Assembly: GCF_000384335.2 (NCBI RefSeq)
Contig: NZ_KQ031382.1
Span: 248,001-312,000, forward strand
From: Hyphomicrobium sp. 99
GTDB taxonomy: Bacteria > Pseudomonadota > Alphaproteobacteria > Rhizobiales > Hyphomicrobiaceae
Direction of reading: 5' to 3'
DNA length: 64,000 nt
Part shown: in pieces, positions 35,699 to 45,176 of the stretch
How positions within the stretch are numbered: position 1 is the stretch's first letter
How the letters are laid out: every line of letters begins with the position of its first letter
Notes under the pieces: model-generated
Told to the model about the DNA's origin: nothing
What the model saw: only the letters and a program-made list of their open reading frames with translations
Databases searched by the model: none
Position numbers and translations under genes: made by a program

Positions 35699-36814
35699 AT
35701 GACGACGCACAACCTCCTTTTGCTCCCCGGCGACGGCATCGGCGTCGAAACGATCGCAGAGGTCGAGCGCCTCATCACGTTCTTCAACAACAAGAGCAAA
35801 ACCGTCCGCTTCGACGTCGAACGCGATCTCGTCGGCGGCGCAGCATACGACGCTCACGGCGTCGCTATCACCGACGAAGCCATGGCCAAGGCTGAAAAAG
35901 CCGACGCTGTGATTTTCGGCGCCGTTGGCGGACCGAAGTGGGCAAATGTTCCCTATCAGCATCGTCCGGAAGCGGGCCTCCTTCGCCTCAGAAAGGATCT
36001 CGATCTCTTCGCCAACCTTCGCCCGGCGATCTGCTATCCCGCGCTCGCCGACGCTTCGAGCTTGAAGCGCGAGCTGGTCGAGGGCCTCGATATCATGATC
36101 GTGCGCGAACTGACCGGCGGTGTCTATTTCGGCGAACCCAAGGAAATCGTAACGCTTGAAAACGGTGAGCAGCGCGCCGTCGATACGCAGGTCTACACCA
36201 CGCACGAAATCGAACGCATTACGAAGGTCGCATTCGACCTCGCCCGGAAGCGCAGGAATCTCGTCCACTCGGCCGAGAAGCACAATGTGATGCGCTCCGG
36301 CGTGCTTTGGAAGAAGGTCGCGACCGAAGTCCACAAGTCCTACGCGGCCGACGTCACGCTCGAGCATATCCTGGCCGACAACTGCGCGATGCAGCTGATC
36401 CGCAATCCGAAGCAGTTCGACGTCATCGTCACGGACAATCTGTTCGGCGACATCCTCTCCGACGAAGCCGCGATGATGACGGGCTCGCTCGGCATGCTGC
36501 CGTCGGCGTCGCTCGGCGCCCCGGATCCCAAGACAGGCCGCCCCAAAGCGCTCTACGAGCCCGTTCACGGTTCGGCACCCGATATCGCAGGCAAGGGCCT
36601 CGCCAACCCGATCGCGACGATCGCTTCGTTCGCGATGGCGCTGCGCTATTCGTTCGATCTCGGAAAAGAAGCCGATCTCGTCGATAAGGCGATCGCGCGC
36701 GTTCTCGAAAAGGGGCTCCGCACCGGCGACATCATGCAGCCGGGAATGACCAAGGTCGGCACGAGCGAAATGGGCAAGGCCATCGAAACTGAACTGCAGG
36801 CGCTCGCCGCCTGA
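35699..36814 (+). CDS. leuB: 3-isopropylmalate dehydrogenase
   Basis: NAD-dependent oxidative decarboxylase of leucine synthesis. 371 aa. It has [18 protein letters not shown] at the start, [51 protein letters not shown], the metal-binding [19 protein letters not shown] and [19 protein letters not shown]. No leuA/C/D genes lie in the window. A nested-hairpin repeat follows the stop at 36896 and may terminate transcription. Confidence 0.97.
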   Translation: MTTHNLLLLPGDGIGVETIAEVERLITFFNNKSKTVRFDVERDLVGGAAYDAHGVAITDEAMAKAEKADAVIFGAVGGPKWANVPYQHRPEAGLLRLRKDLDLFANLRPAICYPALADASSLKRELVEGLDIMIVRELTGGVYFGEPKEIVTLENGEQRAVDTQVYTTHEIERITKVAFDLARKRRNLVHSAEKHNVMRSGVLWKKVATEVHKSYAADVTLEHILADNCAMQLIRNPKQFDVIVTDNLFGDILSDEAAMMTGSLGMLPSASLGAPDPKTGRPKALYEPVHGSAPDIAGKGLANPIATIASFAMALRYSFDLGKEADLVDKAIARVLEKGLRTGDIMQPGMTKVGTSEMGKAIETELQALAA

Positions 36815-36895
36815 TCGCACTTCACAAAGTGCTCTAGATCGAGCTCTCCGCTTCGCTACGGCGGGGATGACAGCCGAAGAACGAAGACACATCCC

Positions 36896-36936
36896 GCGCT
36901 TGGCGGCCGGCTCGCGTAACGCAAGTCGCCAAGCGC
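36896..36936 (+). repeat. Nested-hairpin repeat, copy 3 (GCGGCCGG core)
   Basis: Outer stem GCGCTTGGCG/CGCCAAGCGC (10 bp), constant GCCGG bulge, inner stem CTCGCG-TAA-CGCAAG (one mismatch), then T. A fragment resembling the REP unit (GCGGGGATGACA) lies 35 bases before it. It sits between convergent leuB and a secreted-protein gene and ends just inside the limits of neither coding region except a few bases before the minus-strand stop. Confidence 0.75.
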
Positions 36937-36938
36937 AA

Positions 36939-37391
36939 TTAAACGCTCGGCTCGTCCTTGCACGCGCTTGGTTGGCCTTGAATAGCTCCGCGCGCAGTCC
37001 AGCGCGGCTTGCCATCGCTCGGCCCTGGCGCCGCCTGTTCGGTACGCGACACGAAATAGAATTCGTAGCAGTTCGTATCGACTTGGGCGACGCGATAGCA
37101 TCCGCCCGTCTCGTCGTAATCATAGATCGTGCACAAGGTGCCTTGGGTAATCGACCAATGGCCCGTGAGCGTCATGTCGCGCTCGACGTACTTGAGCCGT
37201 CCATCAGCGCCGTAGTGCTCGGTGAAAACCTTCCCGCTCACATAGCGGCCATCGAGCGTCGCGTCCTTGAACCGCTGAAGCTCCTCGTCGTCGAGCCAGG
37301 CGCTCATCGCCGATGTCGACGGCGCGAATGCTGGAGCGCACAGCGCGAGCGCTCCAATGACAAGCATCGTCAACGTCTTCAACGGATACAC
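36939..37391 (-). CDS. Secreted cysteine-containing protein, unknown
   Basis: A 150-aa exported protein. The GTG at 37391 is preferred because AAGGGGG lies 7 bases upstream; it gives a signal peptide (LTMLVIGALALCAPAFA). The mature part has GRYVSGKVFTEHYGADGRL, GHWSITQGTLCTIYDYDETG and GCYRVAQVDTNCYEFYFVSR, a pattern with three cysteines seen in uncharacterised periplasmic proteins of this order. Small beta-barrel or lipocalin-like fold is a guess. It is convergent with leuB and divergent from asd. Confidence 0.78.
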   Translation of the reverse strand: MYPLKTLTMLVIGALALCAPAFAPSTSAMSAWLDDEELQRFKDATLDGRYVSGKVFTEHYGADGRLKYVERDMTLTGHWSITQGTLCTIYDYDETGGCYRVAQVDTNCYEFYFVSRTEQAAPGPSDGKPRWTARGAIQGQPSACKDEPSV

Positions 37392-37675
37392 GGGCGGCCC
37401 CCTTCTCTTCTGTCGCGCACTGCGAGCTGCGGCCGCTACTAACCGCATAAATTGTTTCCTTCGCGGCGTCGTCAGACGATCCGCATGGCAGACCATTCGT
37501 CCTAGTCGAAGTTCCATTAAGAACGCGTGCAACGGCGCGCGCCGCGGCTACATCGCCTCGAACCTCAAGAATCCTTGAAAATCATGGGCTGGCCGCGTAT
37601 GTGAAGCCCCTAGAAGACATGCGTCGTGCGGGCAAAATTCGTCGACAAAACCAAGATTTTCAAGGACATAACGTC

Positions 37676-38704
37676 ATGGGCTATAAGGTCGCCATCGTCG
37701 GCGCCACGGGCAACGTAGGCCGCGAAATGCTGAATGTGCTCGCGGAACGGAAATTTCCCGTCAGCGAGCTTCATGCATTGGCTTCGCGCCGTTCGCTGGG
37801 CACGGAAGTTTCATTCGGCGATCGCGTCATCAAATGCGAGGACCTGGAGACGTTCGACTTCAAGGGCATCGACTTCTGCTTGATGTCGGCAGGATCGACC
37901 GTTTCGAAGGAATGGTCGCCACGCATCGGTGCTCAGGGAACGATCGTCATCGATAACTCGTCGTGCTGGCGCTACGACCAGGACGTGCCCCTCGTGGTGC
38001 CGGAAGTGAACGCCGACGCCGTGCGCGGCTTCGCGAAGAAGAACATCATCGCCAATCCGAACTGCTCGACCGCTCAGCTCGTCGTCGCACTGAAGCCGCT
38101 GCACGACGCGGCAACCATCAAGCGTGTCGTCGTTTCGACCTATCAGTCCGTCTCAGGCGCCGGCAAGGACGCCATGGACGAACTTTGGCAGCAGACCAAA
38201 GGCAAGTACGTGCCCGGTCAGGAAGTCGATCCGAAGAAGTTTCCCAAGCAGATCGCTTTCAACTGCATTCCTCACATCGACGTCTTCATGGAAGACGGAT
38301 ACACGAAAGAGGAATGGAAGATGCTCGCCGAAACGAAGAAGATCTTGGATCCCAAGATCAAGCTATCGGCGACGTGCGTCCGCGTGCCGGTGTTCGTCGG
38401 CCACTCGGAATCCGTCAACATCGAGTTCGAAAAGCCGATCAGCCCTGAGGAAGCCCGCGAGATCCTGCGCGCGTCCCCCGGCATCGTCGTCATCGATAAG
38501 CGGGAGCCCGGCGGCTACATCACGCCGGTTGAGGCTGCAGGCGAATTCTCGACGTTCGTATCCCGCATCCGCGAGGACGCAACCGTCGAGAACGGCTTAG
38601 CGATGTGGATCGTCTCCGACAACCTTCTGAAAGGCGCTGCACTCAACGCCGTCCAGATCGCAGAGACGATCGTCAATCAGCGCCTCATACCCAAGGCCGC
38701 TTAA
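37676..38704 (+). CDS. asd: Aspartate-semialdehyde dehydrogenase
   Basis: Reduces aspartyl phosphate to the semialdehyde, the branch point to lysine, threonine and methionine. 342 aa. It starts GYKVAIVGATGNVGREML, with the nucleophile Cys130 in NPNCSTAQLVVAL, STYQSVSGAGKDAMDEL and the C-terminal FVSRIREDATVENGLAMW. The ATG at 37676 has AAGGA 10 bases upstream; upstream in-frame codons are not conserved-looking. A hairpin terminator lies inside the end of the convergent marR gene. Confidence 0.97.
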   Translation: MGYKVAIVGATGNVGREMLNVLAERKFPVSELHALASRRSLGTEVSFGDRVIKCEDLETFDFKGIDFCLMSAGSTVSKEWSPRIGAQGTIVIDNSSCWRYDQDVPLVVPEVNADAVRGFAKKNIIANPNCSTAQLVVALKPLHDAATIKRVVVSTYQSVSGAGKDAMDELWQQTKGKYVPGQEVDPKKFPKQIAFNCIPHIDVFMEDGYTKEEWKMLAETKKILDPKIKLSATCVRVPVFVGHSESVNIEFEKPISPEEAREILRASPGIVVIDKREPGGYITPVEAAGEFSTFVSRIREDATVENGLAMWIVSDNLLKGAALNAVQIAETIVNQRLIPKAA

Positions 38705-38709
38705 TAATT

Positions 38710-39213
38710 TCAGCGTCGCTGAGCTGAAGAGAGGGCGCCTGCAGATTTGCTGGCGCCTTCTTTGTCACTCAGGCGATTGAGCGCCTGAATGATCGCACCG
38801 AGATCCTGAAGAAAACGATCTCTGTGCTGCGCGGGCAAGCCCGACAGAATGCGTTCATCGACCTTGCGCGCCAGCGGCTCGCGGGCTTTCAGAACCTTCG
38901 CGCCCTCGTCCGTCACCTTGACAGCATAAGCACGCGCATCGTCACGCGTACGCCGCCGCTGCAGCAAGCCCTTCTTGATCATACGGCGAACCACGTCCGC
39001 CAGCGTCGACCGGTCGATGCCGGTAAGATCGACGAGCTGGGTCTGGCTGACGCCCTCATTCTGAGCAACCGTCAGCAGAATGGCATACTGACGAGGTGTT
39101 AGATCGTCGCCGCCAAGTTCAGTTTGGAAGAGTTCGGCCGCACATTGTCCGGCTCGATGTAGAAGGTGCAAAGGCGACCGCTCGAGGCGGTTGATTGCGA
39201 TTTCACGTGCCAT
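38710..39213 (-). CDS. MarR-family transcriptional regulator
   Basis: A 167-aa winged-helix repressor. It has LTPRQYAILLTVAQNEGVSQ, QTQLVDLTGIDRSTLADVVR (recognition helix), RMIKKGLLQRRRTRDDARAY (wing) and a helical dimer end. The ATG at 39213 was chosen because it gives the family's usual N-terminus (SPLHLLHRAGQCAAELF follows). Target genes are unknown; no divergent gene adjoins. The 3' end overlaps the asd terminator. Confidence 0.9.
   Translation of the reverse strand: MAREIAINRLERSPLHLLHRAGQCAAELFQTELGGDDLTPRQYAILLTVAQNEGVSQTQLVDLTGIDRSTLADVVRRMIKKGLLQRRRTRDDARAYAVKVTDEGAKVLKAREPLARKVDERILSGLPAQHRDRFLQDLGAIIQALNRLSDKEGASKSAGALSSAQRR
38731..38763 (+). terminator. Terminator for asd inside the end of marR
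   Basis: GAGGGCGCC (38731-38739) pairs with GGCGCCTTC (38752-38760; one G-U), followed by TTTG. It lies within the last codons of the convergent marR gene. Confidence 0.6.
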
Positions 39214-39428
39214 TCCATGCCCCAGTGCATTCCGCCCATCTCCCCCCGGGGACGACCGGCATTCCGAGACCACGGCCTCGGCCGGCGATAAGACGAAATG
39301 ATCAAACCCTCAGTTTTAATCCGTAGTTCCTGTAAAGAAACACTACACGGAGTGCTCAGTCCAGCGAAAACGGAAACGCTGTTCAAAATTTTGCGAATAG
39401 CGGAAGGGCAGCGAGGAGGGCATGCGAA

Positions 39429-40040
39429 TTACGACGCATTCGGACGATTATCGGCAGCGGACTCGTGTTTCTTCAGAAGACCTATTTGTGCAAGCGCAAA
39501 AAGGAATGTGATCGGCATGATGCCGAAAACTTTGAACGCCACCCACGTGTCGGTGGAGAAGAAGCGCCACATCACTTCGTTGAGGATCGCTAGGAACACA
39601 AAGAAAAGCGCCCAGCGAAGCGTCAGGATTCGCCAACCCTCTTCCGATAGGCGCATGACGTCTCCAAACACGATCTTGAGGAACAGACGCCCCGAGAGCA
39701 GGCCCGCGATTAAAATAGCGGCGAACAGCCCATTCACGATGGTCGGTTTGATCTTGATGAAATGATCGTCCTGCAACCACAGCGTCAGGCCGCCGAACAC
39801 CAATACGAAAACGCCCGTGACGAGCGGCATCGTTGCGATGCGTCCGAGAAGGATCCGCGAAGCTACAAGCGAAATGACTGTTGCGACCATGAAGGCCCCG
39901 GTCCCAGCGAAGATACCGAAGCGGCTGTTGCCGATGAAAAATACAACGAGCGGGCCAAGCTCGACGAGCAGCTTGATGAGCTGCTTGCGATCGAACTGCG
40001 GCTCCTCGCTCGTACCCGGCACCTTTTGCTGATCCGACAT
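39429..40040 (-). CDS. Septation/inner-membrane protein IspZ (YciB), paralogue 1
   Basis: A 203-aa polytopic protein of the IspZ/YciB family, which affects cell division and envelope synthesis. It has [20 protein letters not shown], the family's N-terminal ELGP motif, then five or six hydrophobic segments including ILLGRIATMPLVTGVFVLVF, and the typical KPTIVNGLFAAILI, TLRWALFFVFLAILNEVMWR, KVFGIMPITFLFALAQ. The ATG at 40040 was preferred to an upstream one 15 bases earlier. A second, diverged copy lies 4 bases upstream, so this order has a tandem pair here. Confidence 0.9.
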   Translation of the reverse strand: MSDQQKVPGTSEEPQFDRKQLIKLLVELGPLVVFFIGNSRFGIFAGTGAFMVATVISLVASRILLGRIATMPLVTGVFVLVFGGLTLWLQDDHFIKIKPTIVNGLFAAILIAGLLSGRLFLKIVFGDVMRLSEEGWRILTLRWALFFVFLAILNEVMWRFFSTDTWVAFKVFGIMPITFLFALAQIGLLKKHESAADNRPNAS

Positions 40041-40044
40041 GTCT

Positions 40045-40713
40045 CTAGCCTTCAACGTGAGCCGGGTCTGGGAGGCGATATTTCTGCATGAATCTCGTCA
40101 GGATCCATGCGTAGAGGCCGGATACCGGCAGGACAATGGCGACCTTGAACAAGATCCAAACGTTCACGCCGTCCATCTCATGGCCCAGGATTTCGTACAT
40201 ACGGTTTTCTTGAAAGGTCTGGCGCACATATTCGTTCGCCGCAGCCGTCAAGAAAAAGAAGAGCGCGAAGCTCCACGTGAACTTGTGCCAGCCTTCGTCG
40301 GTATAGTGAAACGTCTTGTCGAAGACGTACTTGAAAAAATTCTGATTGAGCCAAAGCCCTGAGATCAGGAACACGCCGAACAAGGCGTTGAAAATTGTAA
40401 CCTTGATCTGCACCCACATCGGATCGTGCGTGATGATCGTCAGCGTCGCGAAGACGATGGTGACGCTCGACGCGATGAGCGGAAAGATCGGCGGCCGGTG
40501 GAACATATAAAGCATCACGGCGATGGCCAGAAACGTTGTGCCGATGAGCGCCCAGGTGCCCGTGTTGATGCCGAAGAACGCGTTGACGACGAACATCGTC
40601 ACCAACGGGCCGAATTCGCTGAGAATGTTGATCGTCTGCTCTGCGTTGAATGGAAAAAAGCGCTTCCGTGCCTTCATCAGTGGAGCATTCCCGATATTTA
40701 AGTCCTGGGTCAT
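40045..40713 (-). CDS. IspZ/YciB family protein, paralogue 2
   Basis: A 222-aa copy of the IspZ family: ILSEFGPLVTMFVVNAFFGI (ELGP-like), HRPPIFPLIASSVTIVFATL, QIKVTIFNALFGVFLISGLW, TWSFALFFFLTAAANEYVRQ and KVAIVLPVSGLYAWILTRFM. It keeps the same topology as its neighbour but is clearly diverged, so this is an old duplication rather than a recent one. ftsY follows upstream on the same strand, and the order ftsY-ispZ fits this group; the extra copy is the unusual part. Confidence 0.88.
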   Translation of the reverse strand: MTQDLNIGNAPLMKARKRFFPFNAEQTINILSEFGPLVTMFVVNAFFGINTGTWALIGTTFLAIAVMLYMFHRPPIFPLIASSVTIVFATLTIITHDPMWVQIKVTIFNALFGVFLISGLWLNQNFFKYVFDKTFHYTDEGWHKFTWSFALFFFLTAAANEYVRQTFQENRMYEILGHEMDGVNVWILFKVAIVLPVSGLYAWILTRFMQKYRLPDPAHVEG

Positions 40714-40736
40714 ATGAAGTTCAGTTCCCTGAAAGG

Positions 40737-41837
40737 TCAGATACCTGCGATGGCTTGCGCAAAATCTGCGGCAGAAAAGGCTTGCAGATCGTCCGCCCCT
40801 TCACCAACGCCGATGGCATGCACAGGCAGACCGAACTTGGCTGCAATCGCGACAAGAATGCCCCCGCGAGCTGTCCCATCGAGTTTTGTCATAATCAAAC
40901 CTGTCACTCCCGCGCGATCCCGAAAGACTTCGACTTGGTTTAACGCGTTCTGACCCGTCGTCGCGTCGAGCACAAGAACAACGTCGTGCGGCGCGCTTGG
41001 ATCTAGTTTCTTTAAAACGCGTGTGACTTTTTCGAGTTCTTCCATGAGCACCTGCTTGTTTTGCAGGCGTCCTGCCGTATCGAGCAAAAGTATATCTGCG
41101 CCAGTCGCTTGCGCCTGCTTCAACGCATCATAGGCAAGACCTGAGGAATCGCCGCCGACATCCCGCGCAACAACGGGCACGCCTGCGCGCTCGCCCCACA
41201 CCTTCAACTGATCGATGGCCGCGGCGCGAAATGTATCACCCGCAGCGAGCACAACCGATTTGCCTTCGGCTTTGTATTTATTGGCGAGCTTGCCGATCGT
41301 CGTCGTCTTGCCCGTCCCGTTGACGCCGACCATCATGACCACATGCGGTTTATGCGACGTCTCGATGACAAGAGGCTTTGCGACCGGCGTCAGCACGCGC
41401 TCGACCTCGGTCGCTAGAACGGCTCTCACCTCGTCGGCCGAGATGCCCTTCTCGAAGCGACCTTTCCCAATGGCGTTGGTGATGCGGCTTGTCGTTTCGA
41501 GGCCGAGATCCGACTGGATCAACAGGTCTTCCAAATCGTCGATCGTATTGGCGTCGAGCTTTCGCTTCGAGAAGAGATCCGTGATACCGGACGTCAGCTT
41601 CGACGACGTTTTGCCGAGCCCCGATTTGAGCCGCTGAAACCAGCTCTGCTTAACGGGCGCAGGCTCGGCTTTGACGGTGACGTCTTTCGGCGGAGTTGGA
41701 GCGACAGTCTCCGGTGCCGCGACTTCGGGCACCGCTTGCTCCTCACCGTGCTTTGGTGCCTGTTCTTGGACCGGTTCGGATGCACCTCTGAAAAAGCGGC
41801 CGAAGATCCCTTTGCCTTTTTCCTTGGATTCGCTCAC
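40737..41837 (-). CDS. ftsY: Signal recognition particle receptor FtsY
   Basis: SRP receptor GTPase that docks Ffh-ribosome complexes at the membrane. 366 aa. An acidic, Pro/Glu-rich A-domain (about 1-70) precedes the NG domain. Motifs: MMVGVNGTGKTTTIGKLANK (G1), DTFRAAAIDQL, LLDTAGRLQNKQVLMEEL, TKLDGTARGGI and GVGEGADDLQAF. It overlaps mtaB by 4 bases (ATGA, 41834-41837), so the mtaB-ftsY unit is translationally coupled. Ffh lies 4 kb away on the other strand. Confidence 0.97.
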   Translation of the reverse strand: MSESKEKGKGIFGRFFRGASEPVQEQAPKHGEEQAVPEVAAPETVAPTPPKDVTVKAEPAPVKQSWFQRLKSGLGKTSSKLTSGITDLFSKRKLDANTIDDLEDLLIQSDLGLETTSRITNAIGKGRFEKGISADEVRAVLATEVERVLTPVAKPLVIETSHKPHVVMMVGVNGTGKTTTIGKLANKYKAEGKSVVLAAGDTFRAAAIDQLKVWGERAGVPVVARDVGGDSSGLAYDALKQAQATGADILLLDTAGRLQNKQVLMEELEKVTRVLKKLDPSAPHDVVLVLDATTGQNALNQVEVFRDRAGVTGLIMTKLDGTARGGILVAIAAKFGLPVHAIGVGEGADDLQAFSAADFAQAIAGI

Positions 41838-43096
41838 GAGGCTGCCTCGCCGACGAGCCGCTGCGTGTCAGCGCGCTTGATGTGTGTTCGAACGATTGTC
41901 CCCGCGCGGTGCGCGCGTTCGCCCTCCATCAGAACCTCAGCATATTGGGGCGTGCGTCCATTGCCATCGCGCTCGATCAGCACGTCGACCACCTGTCCGC
42001 GTTGACTTTCGAGATAGGAACTCAACACCGCGCTGCCTTTTGCACGAAGCTTCGCCGCGCGCTCCTTGGCGATGTTTCCCGGGACTTGCGGCATACGCGC
42101 CGCCGGCGTCCCTTTGCGAGGAGAAAATGGAAAGACGTGCAGATACGTCAGTCCACATTCATCCACGATATTCAGAGAATTTTCGAACATATCATCCGTT
42201 TCAGTTGGAAATCCCGCGATGAGATCGGCGCCAAACACGATGTCAGGTCTGAGCGCTCGCGCTTTCTCGCAAAAGGCAATTGCATCGGCGCGCAGATGAC
42301 GCCGCTTCATCCGCTTCAATGTTAAGTCGTCGCCGGCTTGCAACGACAGATGCAAATGCGGCATCAACCGCTCCTCTTCGCCGAGCGCGATCATCAAATC
42401 GGCATCGGCTTCGACTTGATCGATCGACGACAGTCTGAGACGCGCAAGCTCCGGCACATGCTTCAACACTTGGCGAACGAGTTTACCGAGCGTCGCAGTT
42501 CCCGGAAGATCGCGGCCATACGAGGTGATGTCGACACCCGTCAGCACGACTTCGAAGTACCCACGTTCGACGAGCGCCCGCACCTGATTGACGACCTCGC
42601 CCGCAGGAACCGAACGCGACGGGCCACGCCCGAACGGGATGATGCAAAACGTGCAACGATGATCGCATCCATTCTGAATCTGCAAGTAAGCACGCGTGTG
42701 AGACTGGAAACCATCGAGCATATGAAGCGCCGACTCGCGCACACTCATGATGTCGTTTACCAGAACCCGCTCACTCGTCGCGGTCGATAATCCGGCGAAG
42801 GTCTCGGCCTTCATCTTCTCGGCATTGCCGATGATGTGATCGACTTCTGCCATATCGGCAAAGCGTTCAGGCTCGATCTGCGCCGCGCATCCGGTAACGA
42901 TGATGCGCGCGTCGGGTCGCGTACGCCGCAGCTTGCGAACAGTCTGCGCGGCCTGTCGCACGGCTTCGCCTGTCACAGCACACGTATTGACGATGACGGC
43001 GTTATCAAGCCCCGCTTCGCGCGCGTGGCGTCGCATAACCTCGGACTCGTAAACGTTCAGCCGGCAGCCGAGCGTTATGACTTCAGGTTCGGACAT
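41834..43096 (-). CDS. mtaB: tRNA (N6-threonylcarbamoyladenosine(37)-C2)-methylthiotransferase MtaB
   Basis: Radical-SAM methylthiotransferase that converts t6A37 to ms2t6A37 in tRNA. 420 aa. The UPF0004 domain has LGCRLNVYESEVMRRHA and IVNTCAVTGEAVRQ with conserved cysteines; the radical-SAM cluster is QNGCDHRCTFCIIPFGRG; HLHLSLQAGDDLTLKRMKR and a C-terminal TRAM domain (residues about 360-420) complete it. The last codons overlap the start of ftsY. dapF lies 71 bases upstream. Confidence 0.95.
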   Translation of the reverse strand: MSEPEVITLGCRLNVYESEVMRRHAREAGLDNAVIVNTCAVTGEAVRQAAQTVRKLRRTRPDARIIVTGCAAQIEPERFADMAEVDHIIGNAEKMKAETFAGLSTATSERVLVNDIMSVRESALHMLDGFQSHTRAYLQIQNGCDHRCTFCIIPFGRGPSRSVPAGEVVNQVRALVERGYFEVVLTGVDITSYGRDLPGTATLGKLVRQVLKHVPELARLRLSSIDQVEADADLMIALGEEERLMPHLHLSLQAGDDLTLKRMKRRHLRADAIAFCEKARALRPDIVFGADLIAGFPTETDDMFENSLNIVDECGLTYLHVFPFSPRKGTPAARMPQVPGNIAKERAAKLRAKGSAVLSSYLESQRGQVVDVLIERDGNGRTPQYAEVLMEGERAHRAGTIVRTHIKRADTQRLVGEAAS

Positions 43097-43167
43097 GGGC
43101 TCTGTTGTCGTTCCTTTTGAGAGGCGCCCGCGAAAGGTTCGGCTCGAGATCCGATTGAGACGCCGGA

Positions 43168-44037
43168 CTAAACCGACACCTTCGCCAATTTCGAAAAATC
43201 GATCGCGCCCTCGTACTCGAATTCAACGGGACCGGTCATCAGGATATGGTTGTTGGCCGCCCATTCGATGCTGAGATCGCCGCCAGGCAAAGTCACTTTG
43301 ACACTACGGCCCGTCAACTTCTTTCGCGCTGCCGACACCGCCGCAGCGCACGCCGCTGATCCGCATGCCAACGTCAGGCCCGCACCACGCTCCCAGGTTC
43401 TGAGCAGAATGGATTGAGGCGAAGTCACCTGGGCCAGCGAAATGTTCGCGCGCTCCGGAAAAATCGGATGGTTCTCGAGCAATGGTCCGAACCGCCCGAG
43501 ATCGTAAAGATCGAGATCCTCGACCCAGAAGATCGCATGCGGATTGCCGACATTCACGACTGATGGCGAATGCAGCACCGGATCGTCGATCGGCCCGACT
43601 TGCAATTCGATCGCGCGCGTATCGTGAAACTCTTCAGCTAGCGGAATGTCCTGCCAGTCGAATTTGGGCTCGCCCATATCGACTGTTATCGACGCCTGGT
43701 TTTTGACGACGGTCCCGAGAACGCCCGCGCGCGTTTCGACCAGAAAGCGCTCGCCCGCGCCGCCTTGCGCCAGAAACCACCCGACGCAGCGCATGCCGTT
43801 ACCGCACGCGCCCGCTTCCGATCCGTCGGCATTGTAGATGCGCACGTACGATAGCGTGCCCGCCGTTTTAGGCGCGTGCAGCACCATCATCTGGTCGAAC
43901 CGCGAGATGCGATCGGCGGCCACGGCCGCAACCTCTTCCGGCGTGAACGTGCGGGAGCTGTTCCGCAGATCGACAACGACGATCTCGTTGCCGAGTCCGT
44001 TCATTTTGAGGAAGGGGATGGTCGATGCGCTATTCAT
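43168..44037 (-). CDS. dapF: Diaminopimelate epimerase
   Basis: Cofactor-independent epimerase converting LL- to meso-diaminopimelate for lysine and peptidoglycan. 289 aa. The two catalytic cysteines are in [16 protein letters not shown] and [34 protein letters not shown] and YNADGSEAG are typical. It is the first gene of the dapF-mtaB-ftsY-ispZ-ispZ cluster on the minus strand. The upstream 520 bases hold no recognised gene. Confidence 0.97.
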   Translation of the reverse strand: MNSASTIPFLKMNGLGNEIVVVDLRNSSRTFTPEEVAAVAADRISRFDQMMVLHAPKTAGTLSYVRIYNADGSEAGACGNGMRCVGWFLAQGGAGERFLVETRAGVLGTVVKNQASITVDMGEPKFDWQDIPLAEEFHDTRAIELQVGPIDDPVLHSPSVVNVGNPHAIFWVEDLDLYDLGRFGPLLENHPIFPERANISLAQVTSPQSILLRTWERGAGLTLACGSAACAAAVSAARKKLTGRSVKVTLPGGDLSIEWAANNHILMTGPVEFEYEGAIDFSKLAKVSV

Positions 44038-44558
44038 GCGAGCCTATATGGCGAGAAGCGCCAAGATTGACAATCGGAACGCGTGACGCCCCTGGTAGCT
44101 TCGCCACGGGCAGTCTTGCTATGATCGAGTGCCGGACAGCTAACTCGACCTCCGGCGGAACAAACCAGCAGCCTGCCCCGTTGAGGGAGGCAAAAGCTTG
44201 TTTTGTTTCAGTTAACGGCATGCGTCGTTCAGATCCCATGAGATTTTAAATGGCGCGATACTCGAAGCCGCTCCTCTTCAAGTTTGCCCTGGCCCGCGCT
44301 CGCCCCTGCTATTGCTACGGTTGTATTTGCCTCACCCCCGACGAACGAGCCTATGAGCGCCGCGTCTTCAGATTGGCACGCGCATGGGGACGGCACCGCA
44401 AGCGAACACATCCGGCTTTGCAAGGTTAGCAACTAGGCCGACCGGACAGTGTGACAAGGGCGCAAGCTCGCTCGCGATTCTGTGGCGCGTGCCTTGCCGC
44501 AAATACCGAAACCCTGCACAACTACCACCTTAAGTCGTTGCAGACGGGGCGGTTTGGA
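44038..44558. other. 521-base stretch without recognised gene
   Basis: Lies between divergent dapF and the PagL-like gene. Small open frames on both strands have no recognisable features and I do not call them. I looked for a 4.5S SRP RNA because ffh is nearby, and did not see its conserved GGAAGGAAGCA hairpin tip. Promoters for the flanking genes are probably inside. Confidence 0.5.
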
Positions 44559-45119
44559 ATGAGGGTTTTCGCGCGCATCGCCGCGACGGTCGGTCTGGCC
44601 GCCATCTTGGCGACAGGAGCGGCAAGCGGCGCGTCGGCCGATGGCCTTCTCTACGCCCTGAAAATCGGCGTTCTCGCCCACGACGTGCCGGACCTGTGGA
44701 GCGGCTTCCAGGTCGAACACAACGCGGCCGACATCAACATAGAAGCGCAGTTCGCCGCAGCTTGGGCGCTCCCCTGGGGCGCCATTCGCCCGGTAATCGG
44801 CGGCTCGATCAACACCCGTGGCGACACCAGCGACGGCTATGTCGACGCCCGCTGGCAGGGCGACTGCCCGTCGGGACTATTCTTCGGCCTGGGCCTCGGC
44901 GCCGCCATCCACGACGGCGAAATCGGCGGACCCGGCTCCGATCCCGACAAGAAATGGCTGGGCTCGCGCGTCCTGTTCCACATTCCGCTCGAGGTCGGCT
45001 ACCATCTTGACGCACATAGCGACGTCTCGGTCTATTTCGAGCACATGTCGAACGCTTATACCGAGAAATACAACGAAGGCATGGACCGCATCGGCCTCCG
45101 CTACGGCTACCGGTTCTAG
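44559..45119 (+). CDS. Lipid A 3-O-deacylase PagL-like outer-membrane protein
   Basis: A 186-aa exported beta-barrel. Signal peptide about residues 1-27 (AATVGLAAILATGAASGASA). The barrel ends in RIGLRYGYRF, a proper C-terminal aromatic. The catalytic H-x-S-N motif is EHMSNAY with His152 and Ser154. The third triad residue, Glu in PagL, aligns with Asp166 (NEGMD), so the triad may be changed. PagL removes the 3-O-acyl chain of lipid A. The ATG at 44559 follows GGGGCGG. It is monocistronic; two nested hairpins start 1 base after its stop codon. Confidence 0.85.
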   Translation: MRVFARIAATVGLAAILATGAASGASADGLLYALKIGVLAHDVPDLWSGFQVEHNAADINIEAQFAAAWALPWGAIRPVIGGSINTRGDTSDGYVDARWQGDCPSGLFFGLGLGAAIHDGEIGGPGSDPDKKWLGSRVLFHIPLEVGYHLDAHSDVSVYFEHMSNAYTEKYNEGMDRIGLRYGYRF

Positions 45120-45120
45120 G

Positions 45121-45162
45121 CGCACGTGCGGCCGGCTCCCGCAAGGCGGGTGTCGCACGCGC
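45121..45162 (+). repeat. Nested-hairpin repeat, copy 4 (GCGGCCGG core)
   Basis: Outer stem GTGCG/CGCAC extended with further G-C pairs and two mismatches, constant GCCGG bulge, inner stem CTCCCGC-AAG-GCGGGTG, then T. It directly follows the PagL-like gene; copy 5 is 14 bases later. Confidence 0.75.
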
Positions 45163-45176
45163 AAAAGAAAGAGCCT

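Noticed and set aside
35645..37123. 492-codon minus-strand frame opposite leuB
   Set aside because: LeuB is unambiguous; this frame is its shadow.
44038..44558. 4.5S SRP RNA gene near ffh
   Set aside because: No GGAAGGAAGCA tip or matching helix found; the gene must lie elsewhere.
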